DNA from: JACVRN01 sp963715565
GTDB lineage: Bacteria > Acidobacteriota > Blastocatellia > Pyrinomonadales > Pyrinomonadaceae
Length of the DNA: 64,000 nt
NCBI GenBank assembly: GCA_963715565.1
Contig: OY970256.1
Span: forward strand, 5,642,001 to 5,706,000
Direction: 5' to 3'
The translations under genes and the position numbers were made by a program. The notes under the pieces are model-generated. The model was not told where the DNA came from. It searched no databases and worked only from the letters and a program-made list of their open reading frames with translations. This document shows, piece by piece, positions 33,100 to 41,777 of this stretch. The first letter of the stretch is position 1, and every line of letters begins with the position of its first letter.

Positions 33100-33906
33100 C
33101 TCGCTGATTTGAAAGCGTCGCGCTTCGGCCACGTCGCGGACGCCGTTTTGTGCAAGGCGGTCCAGCATGCGTATGAAAATCTCTGCCGTGGCGCGCGCGT
33201 CCGCAGGGGCTCGATGACGGTTTGGATGCGGGACTGAGAAATGCTCGGCCAGCGTGTGCAGTTGGTAGTTAGTAAGTCCGGGCACGCACGAGCGCGAGAG
33301 CTTGACCGTGCAGAGGTGCGTGTTAATCATCCGGCGACCGGGATAGATGCGCGCGATTTCGTGATTCAAAACTCGCACGTCGAAATGCGAGTTGTGCGCG
33401 ACCAGCACGGCATCGCCCGCAAACTCCAGCCAGTGTGCGACGACATCTGCAAAGACGGGCGCGTTGCGAACCATCTTGTCCGTGATGCCCGTCAGTCGCG
33501 AGATAAAAGGTGGAATCGAGGCTTCCGGGTTGACCAGTGTTTCAAACTCGGCGACGATACGCCCCGAGCGGACGCGGTAAGCTCCTATCTCCATGACGCG
33601 GCCCGGCGGCGTCTTGGCCCCTGTGGTCTCGACGTCTACGACTACGAAATCCGTCTCGCCAAGCGAGCGTCGCTCCGCGTCTTCGACCATCAGTTCTACT
33701 GTCAGCCCGTCGCGCAGAAGTAGCCTGTGATCATCTTTGATAAGGTCTGCGACAAGGAGCGAAGCCAGTTCCAGAGGAGCATCCGGGAGGTTCAGGATGA
33801 AGTCCGCGATTTCTGCCGCGGGCGCGCGCCCGCCGCACGCGAGCAGCATCTCGACAGTTTCCTGTATCAGCGGCGAGTCGGAGACGAGATTGCTGTGCGG
33901 CTGCAT
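33076..33906 (-). CDS. DnaQ-like DEDDh 3'-5' exonuclease
   Basis: 276 residues from the ATG at 33906. The frame can extend to an ATG at 34029, but the added 41 residues are Arg-rich and unlike the family, and the upstream GGGGGA lies too close. A small winged region (about 10-80) precedes the exonuclease domain with Exo I VDVETTG (Asp91, Glu93), Exo II VAHNSHFDVRVL, and Exo III HRAPADARAT. It is the PolC/epsilon proofreading type, here without a polymerase. C-terminal residues after RRFQ are read from the family C palindrome. Confidence 0.85.
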   Translation of the reverse strand: MQPHSNLVSDSPLIQETVEMLLACGGRAPAAEIADFILNLPDAPLELASLLVADLIKDDHRLLLRDGLTVELMVEDAERRSLGETDFVVVDVETTGAKTPPGRVMEIGAYRVRSGRIVAEFETLVNPEASIPPFISRLTGITDKMVRNAPVFADVVAHWLEFAGDAVLVAHNSHFDVRVLNHEIARIYPGRRMINTHLCTVKLSRSCVPGLTNYQLHTLAEHFSVPHPNRHRAPADARATAEIFIRMLDRLAQNGVRDVAEARRFQISEQRLEVRG

Positions 33907-34056
33907 CGCGCGGCATTGTAGCACGTCGGCGCGGCGCGCATCACGCCCGACGAGCGCGTTTGAAAACTTAGCGCGGCCCGTAAAGAATCCATCGCGGAAG
34001 GTTCGAGCGTACAGTTGTTGTAATTTCATTTCCCCCGGCTCGGAGGTCTACTCAGG

Positions 34057-34401
34057 ATGAGCAATCACAACATAGAAGTGGTCGAAAGCTATCTGGCCGC
34101 AATACGGGAAAAGGATTTGACGCGCGCTCCGATGGCGGACGACGTCCTGTTTGAAGACCCGCTCACGACACCGCAAAGAGGCGTCGAAGCGTGGAAGCAG
34201 TTCGTAGGCTCGATGCTCCCGGCTATCAAGGACGTGCGCGTCCGGCAGCATGTCGCCGAAGGCGATTACGTCTCGACGCTCTGGGAAGCAGACACAATCT
34301 GGGGCGTGGTTCCCATCTTCGAGCTGTTCCACATCATCGACGGGCGAATCACAGAGGCCAAGGCGTTCTTCGACCCCCGCCCTATTATTAATCAGGCATG
34401 A
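34057..34401 (+). CDS. SnoaL-like NTF2-fold protein
   Basis: 114 residues from ATG 34057, with GGAGG ten bases upstream. Sequence MSNHNIEVVESYLAAIREKD then FEDPLTTPQRGVEAWKQFV and the closing strand DGRITEAKAFFDP match SnoaL-like polyketide-cyclase/limonene-epoxide-hydrolase folds. These proteins bind or isomerise small hydrophobic molecules. Length is typical. The gene runs divergently from the exonuclease and ends at a family A palindrome. Confidence 0.75.
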   Translation: MSNHNIEVVESYLAAIREKDLTRAPMADDVLFEDPLTTPQRGVEAWKQFVGSMLPAIKDVRVRQHVAEGDYVSTLWEADTIWGVVPIFELFHIIDGRITEAKAFFDPRPIINQA

Positions 34402-34485
34402 GTCCCAAGTCCCAAGTCCCATGTCCAAAGTCAAAGACAAGTTCTTTCTTTTGATTTGGGATTTGGGACTTGGGACTTTAGACTT
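34400..34485. repeat. Palindromic heptad repeat, family A
   Basis: Arms GAGTCCCAAGTCCCAAGTCC and GGATTTGGGACTTGGGACTT; loop AAAGACAAGTTCTTTC. It begins in the stop codon of the SnoaL-like gene and ends about 18 bases before pyrE. A weak TTGGGA-17-TAGACT pair in the right arm might start pyrE transcription. Confidence 0.85.
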
Positions 34486-34502
34486 AATTTAAGGAGAGAA
34501 AT

Positions 34503-35090
34503 TTGCAGGCCGAAGAGGTCATCGAAAGATTCAAACAGACGGGCGCGCTCCTTGAAGGCCATTTCATCCTGACGAGCGGCCTTCACAGCACGCTTTACCT
34601 GCAATGTGCGCTCCTTCTGCAATACCCTGCGGAAGCCGCACGCTTCGGGAGCGCCATCGCGGACCATTATCGCGACCAGCAGATAGAGACCGTGGCCGCG
34701 CCAGCCATCGGCGGCATCATCATCGGTTATGAAGTCGCACGTGCTCTAGGCGCGCGCTTTATCTGGACCGAGCGCGAAGAGGGAACGATGACCCTGCGGC
34801 GCGGCTTCACGGTTCGCCCCGCTGAAAGCGTGCTCGTCGTCGAAGACGTCGTCACCACCGGCGGCTCTACGCGCGAAACGGTGGAAGCATTGCAACGCGC
34901 GGGCGCGCGCATTGTCGGCGCAGCCTCCATCATAGATCGCTCTTCGGGCCGCGCAGACGTCGGCGTCCCGCGCACCGCGCTCGCCACCCTGGACGTCCCT
35001 TCAGTCGCCCCTGCGGCCTGTCCCCTCTGCGCCCAGGGCATCGAAGCCATTAAGCCGGGAAGCCGAAAAGCAGTGACAAGTGACGGGTGA
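34503..35090 (+). CDS. pyrE: orotate phosphoribosyltransferase
   Basis: 195 residues from TTG 34503, seven bases after AAGGAG. It joins orotate to PRPP to give OMP in pyrimidine synthesis. The PRPP-binding signature VLVVEDVVTTGGST is at about 115-128, and the substrate loop region FIWTEREEGTMTLRRGF is present. The last residues (KAVTSDG) come from the family G palindrome, so the native end is probably near CAQGIEAIKPGS. Confidence 0.92.
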   Translation: MQAEEVIERFKQTGALLEGHFILTSGLHSTLYLQCALLLQYPAEAARFGSAIADHYRDQQIETVAAPAIGGIIIGYEVARALGARFIWTEREEGTMTLRRGFTVRPAESVLVVEDVVTTGGSTRETVEALQRAGARIVGAASIIDRSSGRADVGVPRTALATLDVPSVAPAACPLCAQGIEAIKPGSRKAVTSDG

Positions 35091-35162
35091 CAAGTGACAA
35101 GTTAAATTCAGCTTGTCTTTTCTCTTGCTCGTCACTTGTCACTTGTCACTCGTCACTGCTTT
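35067..35162. repeat. Palindromic heptad repeat, family G (GTGACAA-type)
   Basis: Arms AAAGCAGTGACAAGTGACGG and TCACTTGTCACTCGTCACTG; it covers the pyrE stop codon and ends at the base before the truA ATG. Second copy at 44207-44299. Confidence 0.88.
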
Positions 35163-35915
35163 ATGAATTTTAAGCTCACGCTTCAATACGACGGCACGGA
35201 TTTTCGCGGCTGGCAGATGCAGGGCGAGGAGCGCACGGTGCAGGGCGAATTGACGCGCGTTGTCTCTTTGATAGAAGGACGTGCGGTGGTAGTGCACGGC
35301 TCGGGGCGCACGGACGCGGGCGTGCACGCGGAGGGACAGGTGGCGAGCGTGCATCTCGTGCGCGAGTGGACGCCCGAAAAACTGCGTGGGGCTATTAACG
35401 GGAATCTGGCGCGGGACGTTCGCGTGATAAAAGCCGAAAGGGTCGCGGACGATTTTCACGCGCGCTATTCGGCTCGCGGCAAAACCTATCTTTATCGCGT
35501 CTTTAATGAGCAGGTCGTCTCGCCCTTCTGGCATCGTTATGCGCTCGGCGAAGCTCGCCCGCTAGACCTTCAGCGCATGCAGGAGGCCGCGCGCGCTTTT
35601 GTGGGCGAGCATGATTGGACAGCCTTTTCGGCTGCGCAGTCGGACGCCGAATCGCGCGTCCGTCGTGTGACCGAGATGGAAGTCGCGTCGCGTTGGGACG
35701 AGCGCGGAATGGGACGTATGATTGAAATCCGCGCCAGCGCCGAAGGCTTTCTGCGCTACATGGTGCGCTCGATTGCGGGCACGCTGCTCAGCGTCGGGCG
35801 CGGCGAGATGGAGTTGGAAAATGTAGCTCGTGCTATTGAAACCGGAGAGCGGACGCTCGCGGCTGCGACGGCCCCGGCGCACGGGCTGACGCTTCTCAGC
35901 GTGCAATACGATTGA
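35163..35915 (+). CDS. truA: tRNA pseudouridine(38-40) synthase
   Basis: 250 residues from ATG 35163. TruA isomerises uridines 38-40 in the anticodon arm. Catalytic Asp51 is in GSGRTDAGVHAEG, with YDGTDFRGWQ at 9-18 and the RNA-binding SARGKTYLYRV and FLRYMVRSIAGTL segments. Length is typical. The start codon directly follows a palindrome and has no visible binding site of its own. Confidence 0.93.
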   Translation: MNFKLTLQYDGTDFRGWQMQGEERTVQGELTRVVSLIEGRAVVVHGSGRTDAGVHAEGQVASVHLVREWTPEKLRGAINGNLARDVRVIKAERVADDFHARYSARGKTYLYRVFNEQVVSPFWHRYALGEARPLDLQRMQEAARAFVGEHDWTAFSAAQSDAESRVRRVTEMEVASRWDERGMGRMIEIRASAEGFLRYMVRSIAGTLLSVGRGEMELENVARAIETGERTLAAATAPAHGLTLLSVQYD

Positions 35916-36028
35916 CACGCGCCCTCCTCCAAGTAAGAATGTAACGGCTTCGAGGGCTTCAAGTTCTTTGCCCCGCAAAGCGAACCTGAAATTTGATGAA
36001 GAATTTTGTAGAAGGAGACAGCCGAGGG

Positions 36029-36820
36029 ATGTTCGCAGATTTCGCCGGGGTCGTCGAAAAGGGGACGCGCGACGAGATGCTTCTGGCGAGCATTGATTGG
36101 GAGCGCCTTCCGCGTCACGTCGCCATCATCATGGACGGCAACGGTCGCTGGGCCGCAGGGCGCGGGCAGCCGCGCATAGCAGGCCACCGCGCCGGGGTCG
36201 AAGCCGTCCGCGCAGCCGTGGACACGGGCGCGCGCCTAGGGTTGGGCGCGCTCACGCTCTACGCTTTCTCCACGGAAAACTGGAAGCGCCCGCGTCTGGA
36301 AGTTGACGCCCTGATGCGTATGCTGCGCCGCTACCTGCGGCTTGAGCTGGAAGAGATAGACCGCCAGAACATACGCTTTCAGGCCATCGGCAGAATCGAG
36401 GGCTTGAACCAGAACGTGCAGCGCGAAATAGCACGCGCCACCGAGCGCACGGCAAGCAATACGGGCATGACCTTGAGCGTCGCGCTCAATTACGGCGGGC
36501 GCGCGGAAATCTTGGACGCTGTGCGCGCAGCCTTTCATCGTCTTCAAGGTGAAGGCTTAGGCCCGGACGCGCTCACGGAAGAGAGAGTCGAGCGCGAGCT
36601 TTACACGCGCGGGTTGCCGGAGCTTGACCTGCTTGTACGCACGAGCGGCGAGATGCGTATCTCCAATTTTCTACTGTGGCAGGCGGCCTACAGCGAGATT
36701 TACGTCACGGAAACCCTGTGGCCCGATTTCCGCCGCGTACACTTGCTGGAAGCCGCCGTGGATTTTCAAGGACGCGACCGCCGCTTCGGCGGCCTCAAGC
36801 TGGTTGCCAACGCGAAATAA
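36029..36820 (+). CDS. uppS: undecaprenyl diphosphate synthase
   Basis: 264 residues from ATG 36029, chosen because GAAGGAGA precedes it by about 11 bases; an in-frame ATG at 35996 has no binding site. UppS condenses isopentenyl diphosphate with farnesyl diphosphate to make the C55 lipid carrier of the cell wall. Asp36 is in IIMDGNGRWA, with YAFSTENWKRP and the C-terminal RTSGEMRISNFLLWQ. It opens the envelope/isoprenoid cluster that runs to ispG. Confidence 0.92.
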   Translation: MFADFAGVVEKGTRDEMLLASIDWERLPRHVAIIMDGNGRWAAGRGQPRIAGHRAGVEAVRAAVDTGARLGLGALTLYAFSTENWKRPRLEVDALMRMLRRYLRLELEEIDRQNIRFQAIGRIEGLNQNVQREIARATERTASNTGMTLSVALNYGGRAEILDAVRAAFHRLQGEGLGPDALTEERVERELYTRGLPELDLLVRTSGEMRISNFLLWQAAYSEIYVTETLWPDFRRVHLLEAAVDFQGRDRRFGGLKLVANAK

Positions 36821-36837
36821 GTCGAGCGACGTGAATC

Positions 36838-37404
36838 ATGGATACCGCGATTCAAAATAAAGTCTGGACGGACGAGGAGTTGTTGTCGCTGCCCGACGAC
36901 AGCAAAAAGTGCGAGATCATAAAAGGAGAACTCGTCGTGAGTCCTGCTGGTATTGAGCATGAAGAGATCGGAATACGCTTGAGTTCAGCCCTATTCAATT
37001 TTGTCCGTAAGCACAAGCTGGGAATCGTGTGCGGCTCAAGCGCGGGCTATTGGATGAAAGACAGGACATCTTTTCTCTCGCCGGATGTTTCATTCATCGC
37101 GAAGGAACGGCTCGGAGAGGCGAAGCGCGCGCCGAAAAAGTTCTTCAATGGCGCGCCGGATTTAGCCGTCGAGGTTCTTTCTCCGAGCGATACTATCGAG
37201 AAAATGCACGAGAAGATTGTCGAGTATTTCGATAACGGCGCGAGGCTCATCTGGGTCTTGAATCCGGAAGAACAGATTGTGCTCGTCTATCACACGCCGC
37301 AGCCTGACCAGTTACTTCGCGCGGGCGATGTGCTTGATGGTGAAACTGTGCTTCCCGGCTTTAACATGCCTGTGGCCGAATTGTTCTCGGAGTTGGAATT
37401 CTAA
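36838..37404 (+). CDS. Uma2-family (DUF820) restriction-endonuclease-like protein
   Basis: 188 residues. The PD-(D/E)XK fold of Uma2 proteins is recognisable: KCEIIKGELVVSPAG, LSPDVSFIAKE, PDLAVEVLSPSD and GARLIWVLNPEEQIVLVY. Function is unknown; the family is greatly expanded in cyanobacteria and some soil bacteria and is thought to be nuclease-derived. It lies between uppS and cdsA, genes normally adjacent, and its DNA is more AT-rich than theirs, so it is probably an insertion. Confidence 0.82.
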   Translation: MDTAIQNKVWTDEELLSLPDDSKKCEIIKGELVVSPAGIEHEEIGIRLSSALFNFVRKHKLGIVCGSSAGYWMKDRTSFLSPDVSFIAKERLGEAKRAPKKFFNGAPDLAVEVLSPSDTIEKMHEKIVEYFDNGARLIWVLNPEEQIVLVYHTPQPDQLLRAGDVLDGETVLPGFNMPVAELFSELEF

Positions 37405-37425
37405 AAACGTCTCGTCAAAGTTTGC

Positions 37426-38241
37426 ATGGCACGCATCATCACCGCTCTTGTCCTTCTTCCAGTTTTAATCGCTTCCATTTTAGTCCCGTGGCTGTGGCCG
37501 GTGTTTGTGGCGCTCGCGCTCTTTGCGATGGTGGCGGGGCTGTATGAGTTCTGGTGGCTGGCGCGTAAGCGCGAGATGAAGCCGGATGTGGTCGTGGGCT
37601 TTGTAGCAGCCGCCGCGCTCTTCGTGGCCTTTTATTTTAACAGCATAGAATTAATCGTTTTAATCCTGATTCTGTTTACCATCTCTGCGCTGGCGGCGGA
37701 GATGCTGCGCGGCGCGCCCTTTGACAAGATGATTGCCTCGACCGGAGCAACTGTCGTCGGCGTGCTCTATGTCGTGATGCTCGGCGGTCATCTGGTGGCT
37801 TTGCGCACGACCACGGACCTGATGCTCATGCCGAGGGCGGCTGACCTCTTGTCGTTCTTCTTTCTGGTCATCATGGGCTCGGACACGGGCGCGTATTATA
37901 CTGGCCGCGCCTTCGGGCGTCGCAAGCTTGCGCCCTCGATTAGCCCCGGCAAGACATGGGAGGGGGCAGTGGGCGGGATGCTGGCGAGCTTGTTGATGGC
38001 TGCCATTGCTCACTACTGGTTCTTTCCGGAATTGAGTTTGCGGGCGGCGCTTCCGTTAGCGGCTGTGATGAATGTGCTCGGCGTGATGGGGGATTTGACC
38101 GAGAGCGCTTTGAAGCGCGGGGCGGGCGCAAAGGACGCGGCGCAAATCCTGCCGGGCCACGGCGGTTTTCTTGACCGCCTTGATAGCTTGCTCTTTAACG
38201 CGCCGCTCATCTACTATTTCGGCTTGTTCTACTGGAGATAA
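37426..38241 (+). CDS. cdsA: phosphatidate cytidylyltransferase
   Basis: 271 residues, about eight membrane helices. CdsA makes CDP-diacylglycerol from phosphatidate and CTP. The C-terminal family signature is present: ISPGKTWEGAVGG, then ESALKRGAGAKDAAQILPGH and GGFLDRLDS. Length is typical. It belongs to the uppS-cdsA-dxr-rseP order, here interrupted by two small genes. Confidence 0.92.
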   Translation: MARIITALVLLPVLIASILVPWLWPVFVALALFAMVAGLYEFWWLARKREMKPDVVVGFVAAAALFVAFYFNSIELIVLILILFTISALAAEMLRGAPFDKMIASTGATVVGVLYVVMLGGHLVALRTTTDLMLMPRAADLLSFFFLVIMGSDTGAYYTGRAFGRRKLAPSISPGKTWEGAVGGMLASLLMAAIAHYWFFPELSLRAALPLAAVMNVLGVMGDLTESALKRGAGAKDAAQILPGHGGFLDRLDSLLFNAPLIYYFGLFYWR

Positions 38242-38274
38242 AGAGCGCACCCTCGCGTGAGGCACTGGAAATTG

Positions 38275-38685
38275 ATGACGACAAAGAAGCTATTACTCAT
38301 CGTCGGCGGTGTGATAGGCGTGATGCTGCTCCTTGTCGCCATCTTTGTCGGCGGCATCCTTGGCATCGTCTTTTACTCCATTGGAAATAGCGAGGCCGCC
38401 ACAGTCGCTAAAGATTTTCTGAAGAGTAACGAGCGACTCAAACAGGACATCGGCGAGGTACAGGACTTCGGAAGCTTTATCACGGGCAACATCAACGTGG
38501 CGGGCTCGAATGGCGACGCGACGCTGCATCTGAAAGTAAAGGGTGCGCGTAAGACGGTTAACGCGAGCGTCAGTTTAGCGTCCAGGAATGGACGACCGTG
38601 GCGCGTCACGGATGCTTCTTACATAAACGAAGCGGGGCAAACAGTCGAGCTTTTGAACAAGTACGAAGAGACGGGCACGCCTTAA
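38275..38685 (+). CDS. single-pass membrane protein, Coa1-like
   Basis: 136 residues from ATG 38275. One N-terminal membrane helix (about 5-34) is followed by a small domain NSEAATVAKDFLKSNERLKQ ... FITGNINVAGSNGDATLHLK ... GRPWRVTDASYINEAGQTVEL, the pattern of cytochrome oxidase assembly factor 1 (Coa1/Tim21-like) domains, which in bacteria have no tested role. It ends three bases before dxr, so it is in the operon. Confidence 0.6.
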   Translation: MTTKKLLLIVGGVIGVMLLLVAIFVGGILGIVFYSIGNSEAATVAKDFLKSNERLKQDIGEVQDFGSFITGNINVAGSNGDATLHLKVKGARKTVNASVSLASRNGRPWRVTDASYINEAGQTVELLNKYEETGTP

Positions 38686-38688
38686 ATC

Positions 38689-39888
38689 ATGAGCACGAAG
38701 GGTATCTCCATTTTAGGTTCGACGGGCTCCATCGGCACGAACACGCTGCGCGTGGTGGAGTCGTTCGGCGCGCGGTTTCGCGTCGTGGCGCTCGGCGCTG
38801 GACGCAACATAGAGCGGCTGGCGGATCAGGTGGTGCGTCATCTTCCAGAGTTGGTCTCGGTCGAAACGGAAGAGTGCGCGCTCAAGCTTCGCACCGCTCT
38901 CTTTGAGCACGGTGTAGACCTGCCGCGCATCGTCGTCGGCCCGGAAGGCTTGGTCGAAGTCGCGACGCACGAGGAAGCTGAAACGGTCGTGTCTGCGACG
39001 GTCGGGGCCGTGGGCTTTGTCCCAACCCTGCGCGCTCTGGAAGCTGGCAAGCGTGTTGCCCTTGCTAATAAGGAAACGCTCGTCATGGCCGGGGAATTGA
39101 TGACGCGCGCCGCCGCACAGTCGGGCGCGGAACTCCTGCCGGTTGATTCCGAGCACAACGCGCTGCATCAATGCCTGCGCGGAGAAAAGCGCGCGGAAGT
39201 GCGCCGTCTTGTACTGACCGCTTCGGGCGGCCCCTTTCGCACCAGAAGCCGCAAGGAGATGGAAGGCGCGAGCGTGGCCGAAGCCATGCGGCACCCTACG
39301 TGGAGCATGGGCGCGAAGATTACTATTGATTCCGCGACGCTGATGAACAAGGGGCTCGAAGTGATAGAGGCGCGCTGGCTCTTTGGTTTCGACGCGGACC
39401 AAATAGGCATCGTCATTCATCCGGAATCCGTAGTCCATTCGATGATTGAATTGATAGACGGCTCGGTCATAGCACAGATGGGTGTGACGGACATGCGCCA
39501 CGCGATTCAGTACGCGCTCACCTTCCCGGAGCGTCATCCGTGCGAGCTGCCGCCGCTCGATTTAACAAAGCTCTCCGCGCTTCATTTCGAGGAGCCGGAC
39601 GTGGAACGTTTCCCCTGCATCGCGCTCGCTTATCGCGCGCTGCGCACGGGCGGCACGCTGCCCGCCGCGATGAACGCGGCCAACGAAGAGGCCGTGCAAG
39701 CCTTTTTAGAGGAACGCATTTCTTTGACAGACATCCCGCGCATTATCGAAACGGTGATGAACGAACACGAAACGCAAAAAGTGACCGCCCTCGAAGTCGT
39801 GCTGGCGGCAGACGCTGCGGCCCGAGCGGGAGCACGCGCCGTTATCGAGCACCTCGCACAAGACGAAAGGGCCGTCGCGGGCGACTGA
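38689..39888 (+). CDS. dxr: 1-deoxy-D-xylulose-5-phosphate reductoisomerase
   Basis: 399 residues. Dxr converts DXP to MEP, the committed step of non-mevalonate isoprenoid synthesis. N-terminal NADPH site GSTGSIG (10-16), ALANKETLVMAGE, the metal-binding PVDSEHNALHQ and the substrate loop SGGPFRTRS are all present. Upstream stop to start spacing is three bases. A family K palindrome follows. Confidence 0.95.
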   Translation: MSTKGISILGSTGSIGTNTLRVVESFGARFRVVALGAGRNIERLADQVVRHLPELVSVETEECALKLRTALFEHGVDLPRIVVGPEGLVEVATHEEAETVVSATVGAVGFVPTLRALEAGKRVALANKETLVMAGELMTRAAAQSGAELLPVDSEHNALHQCLRGEKRAEVRRLVLTASGGPFRTRSRKEMEGASVAEAMRHPTWSMGAKITIDSATLMNKGLEVIEARWLFGFDADQIGIVIHPESVVHSMIELIDGSVIAQMGVTDMRHAIQYALTFPERHPCELPPLDLTKLSALHFEEPDVERFPCIALAYRALRTGGTLPAAMNAANEEAVQAFLEERISLTDIPRIIETVMNEHETQKVTALEVVLAADAAARAGARAVIEHLAQDERAVAGD

Positions 39889-39894
39889 CAAGAA

Positions 39895-39990
39895 GAGACG
39901 CGGAGAGTGGGAGACGCGGAGACAGGGCGAGAAAACTGCTGTCGTCTTTCTTTTTCTCCGGGTCTCCGCGTCTCCCACTCTCCGCGTCCC
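39895..39990. repeat. Palindromic repeat, family K (GAGACGCGGAGA-type)
   Basis: Arms GACGCGGAGAGTGGGAGACG and CGTCTCCCACTCTCCGCGTC are perfectly complementary over most of their length; loop includes AAAACTGCTGTCGTCTTTC. It lies between dxr and rseP. A relative at 55437-55540 enters a coding frame. Confidence 0.88.
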
Positions 39991-40124
39991 TTTTCCCCTT
40001 TCCTTTTATGCCTTTGGCGCTTAAACTCTCCCTTTGTGTGCAACCCCCATTAAGAGGCATGAGTCTAAGGGCATGTTGCGTGTAATTGGGCGATTGTTTT
40101 TGAGGACGGGCGAGGCTTTATCTT

Positions 40125-41561
40125 ATGGGTATTGAACAATTCGTTATTGGTGGACTGGCTTTTATCTTTATTCTGGGCGCTGCCGTGGTGATACACGAGT
40201 TCGGCCATTTTGCCGTTGCAAAACTGCTCGGGATTCGGGTTGAGACTTTCTCCGTGGGCTTTGGCCCGCGCCTCTTCGGGCGCAAGTGGGGGACGACCGA
40301 TTATAGAGTCTCTGCCATTCCGCTGGGCGGCTACGTCAAGCTCGGCGGCGATGAATCGAACGCGCCGATTGAAGGCGAAGGCGCATCCGACATTCCGCCC
40401 GAGGAGCAGTTTAACTTGCGCCCGCGCTGGCAGCGCATAGCCGTCGCCGTCGCCGGGCCCGTGATGAATATCATCACGGCGCTCGCCATCCCGTTCGTAG
40501 GCGCTTTGATGTTCGGTGTGCCCGTGACGCCGACTTCGCCCGTCGTGGCGCGCATCGCTCCCAACAGCGCGGCGCAAGAAGCAGGGCTTCAGCCGGGCGA
40601 CCGCATCGTCTCCTTCAACGGTCTTGACAATCCTACTTTCGACCGCATACGCGGGGACGCCCTCGTAGTGCCAGACCAGCCACAGCCCATTCCCATTTCG
40701 ATAGAGCGCAACGGTCAACGCATTGACACGGCCATCACTCCGAAAGTCCGCAAGGAGGGAACCGAATCCATAGGCGATTTGGGATTCCTGCCGGACTACG
40801 GCGTCGTGCCTGTTTTAATTAGCGGGGTTGATCCCGAATCGGCAGCCGCCAAGGCGGGCTTGCAGGCGGGCGATAGATTGCTTGCCATCAACAACGAAAC
40901 CATACGCAACAGCGAACAGGCCAGACAGTACATACGCGAATTCAAAGACCAGCAGTTGCAGCTCAAGGTCGAGCGCAATGGTCAACAGGTTGATATTACT
41001 TCCGGGGTCAACCGCGTGCGCGACGCGCAGGGCGGAGAGCGCACGCAACTCGGCGTCTTTTTGAGCGATGATCCTTTGCGTCAATCGGTCGGCATCGCCG
41101 GTGCGGCTCGATACGCCGTCAACTTCAATCTGGAAATCCTGCGTCTGACGGGCCGCGCGCTCAAGCAGTTCTTTACCGGCCAGCGTTCGGCGCGCAACAC
41201 CATCTCCGGCCCAATTGGCATCGCGCGTGCCGCTTCCACTTCCGCCAACGAGCTGGGCTGGGCCGGAGTCTTCGGCATGCTCGGATTTTTGAGCCTGAGC
41301 CTCGGCGTCTTTAACCTCCTGCCGATTCCTGTGCTGGACGGGGGCGCGATTTTCATACTCCTTTTGGAAGCCGTTTTGAGCTGGGTCGGAATCAAGCTTT
41401 CGATGACGTTGCGCGAGCGTATTCAGCAGGTCGGATTCGTGATGCTGCTTCTCTTGATGGTGTTTGTGATTTCCAACGACATTCTGAAAGAGGCTTCCAT
41501 CTTTCGTGGCGACGGTGCGGATAAGCCCGCGCAAACTGCGCCCGCCGCGCCGCAGAAATAG
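40125..41561 (+). CDS. rseP: site-2 protease RseP family (zinc membrane protease)
   Basis: 478 residues. Zinc ligands HEFGH (His24, Glu25, His28) in the first helix and the distal motif IPVLDGG (near 403) frame two central PDZ domains (about 135-205 and 225-300; each begins with an AAQEAGLQPGDRI-like or AAAKAGLQAGDRL segment). RseP cleaves anti-sigma factors and leftover signal peptides within the membrane. The duplicated PDZ layout is that of the E. coli protein. Confidence 0.93.
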   Translation: MGIEQFVIGGLAFIFILGAAVVIHEFGHFAVAKLLGIRVETFSVGFGPRLFGRKWGTTDYRVSAIPLGGYVKLGGDESNAPIEGEGASDIPPEEQFNLRPRWQRIAVAVAGPVMNIITALAIPFVGALMFGVPVTPTSPVVARIAPNSAAQEAGLQPGDRIVSFNGLDNPTFDRIRGDALVVPDQPQPIPISIERNGQRIDTAITPKVRKEGTESIGDLGFLPDYGVVPVLISGVDPESAAAKAGLQAGDRLLAINNETIRNSEQARQYIREFKDQQLQLKVERNGQQVDITSGVNRVRDAQGGERTQLGVFLSDDPLRQSVGIAGAARYAVNFNLEILRLTGRALKQFFTGQRSARNTISGPIGIARAASTSANELGWAGVFGMLGFLSLSLGVFNLLPIPVLDGGAIFILLLEAVLSWVGIKLSMTLRERIQQVGFVMLLLLMVFVISNDILKEASIFRGDGADKPAQTAPAAPQK

Positions 41562-41587
41562 AGTAGTGGTTAAGTTCCCACTAAAAC

Positions 41588-41681
41588 TCACCGCCGAGAC
41601 GCAGAGAGCGCAGAGGGGGCGCAGAGAAAATTCAATTTTCTCTGCGCCTTCTCCGCGTCTTGTGCGTCTTCGGCGGTGAAT
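41588..41681. repeat. Palindromic repeat, family L (CACCGCCGAGACGCAGAG-type)
   Basis: Arms TCACCGCCGAGACGCAGAGA and TTGTGCGTCTTCGGCGGTGA with centre GAGAAAATTCAATTTTCTC. A copy in the opposite orientation is at 57907-57995. Confidence 0.85.
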
Positions 41682-41777
41682 GACTTAAGAGGAATACACT
41701 CACAGACTGCAAATTGAACCATTACCTGCGCGCCCTGTGAGTTGACTGTGAGCCTCAAGAGGACGAAAATCCATTTG

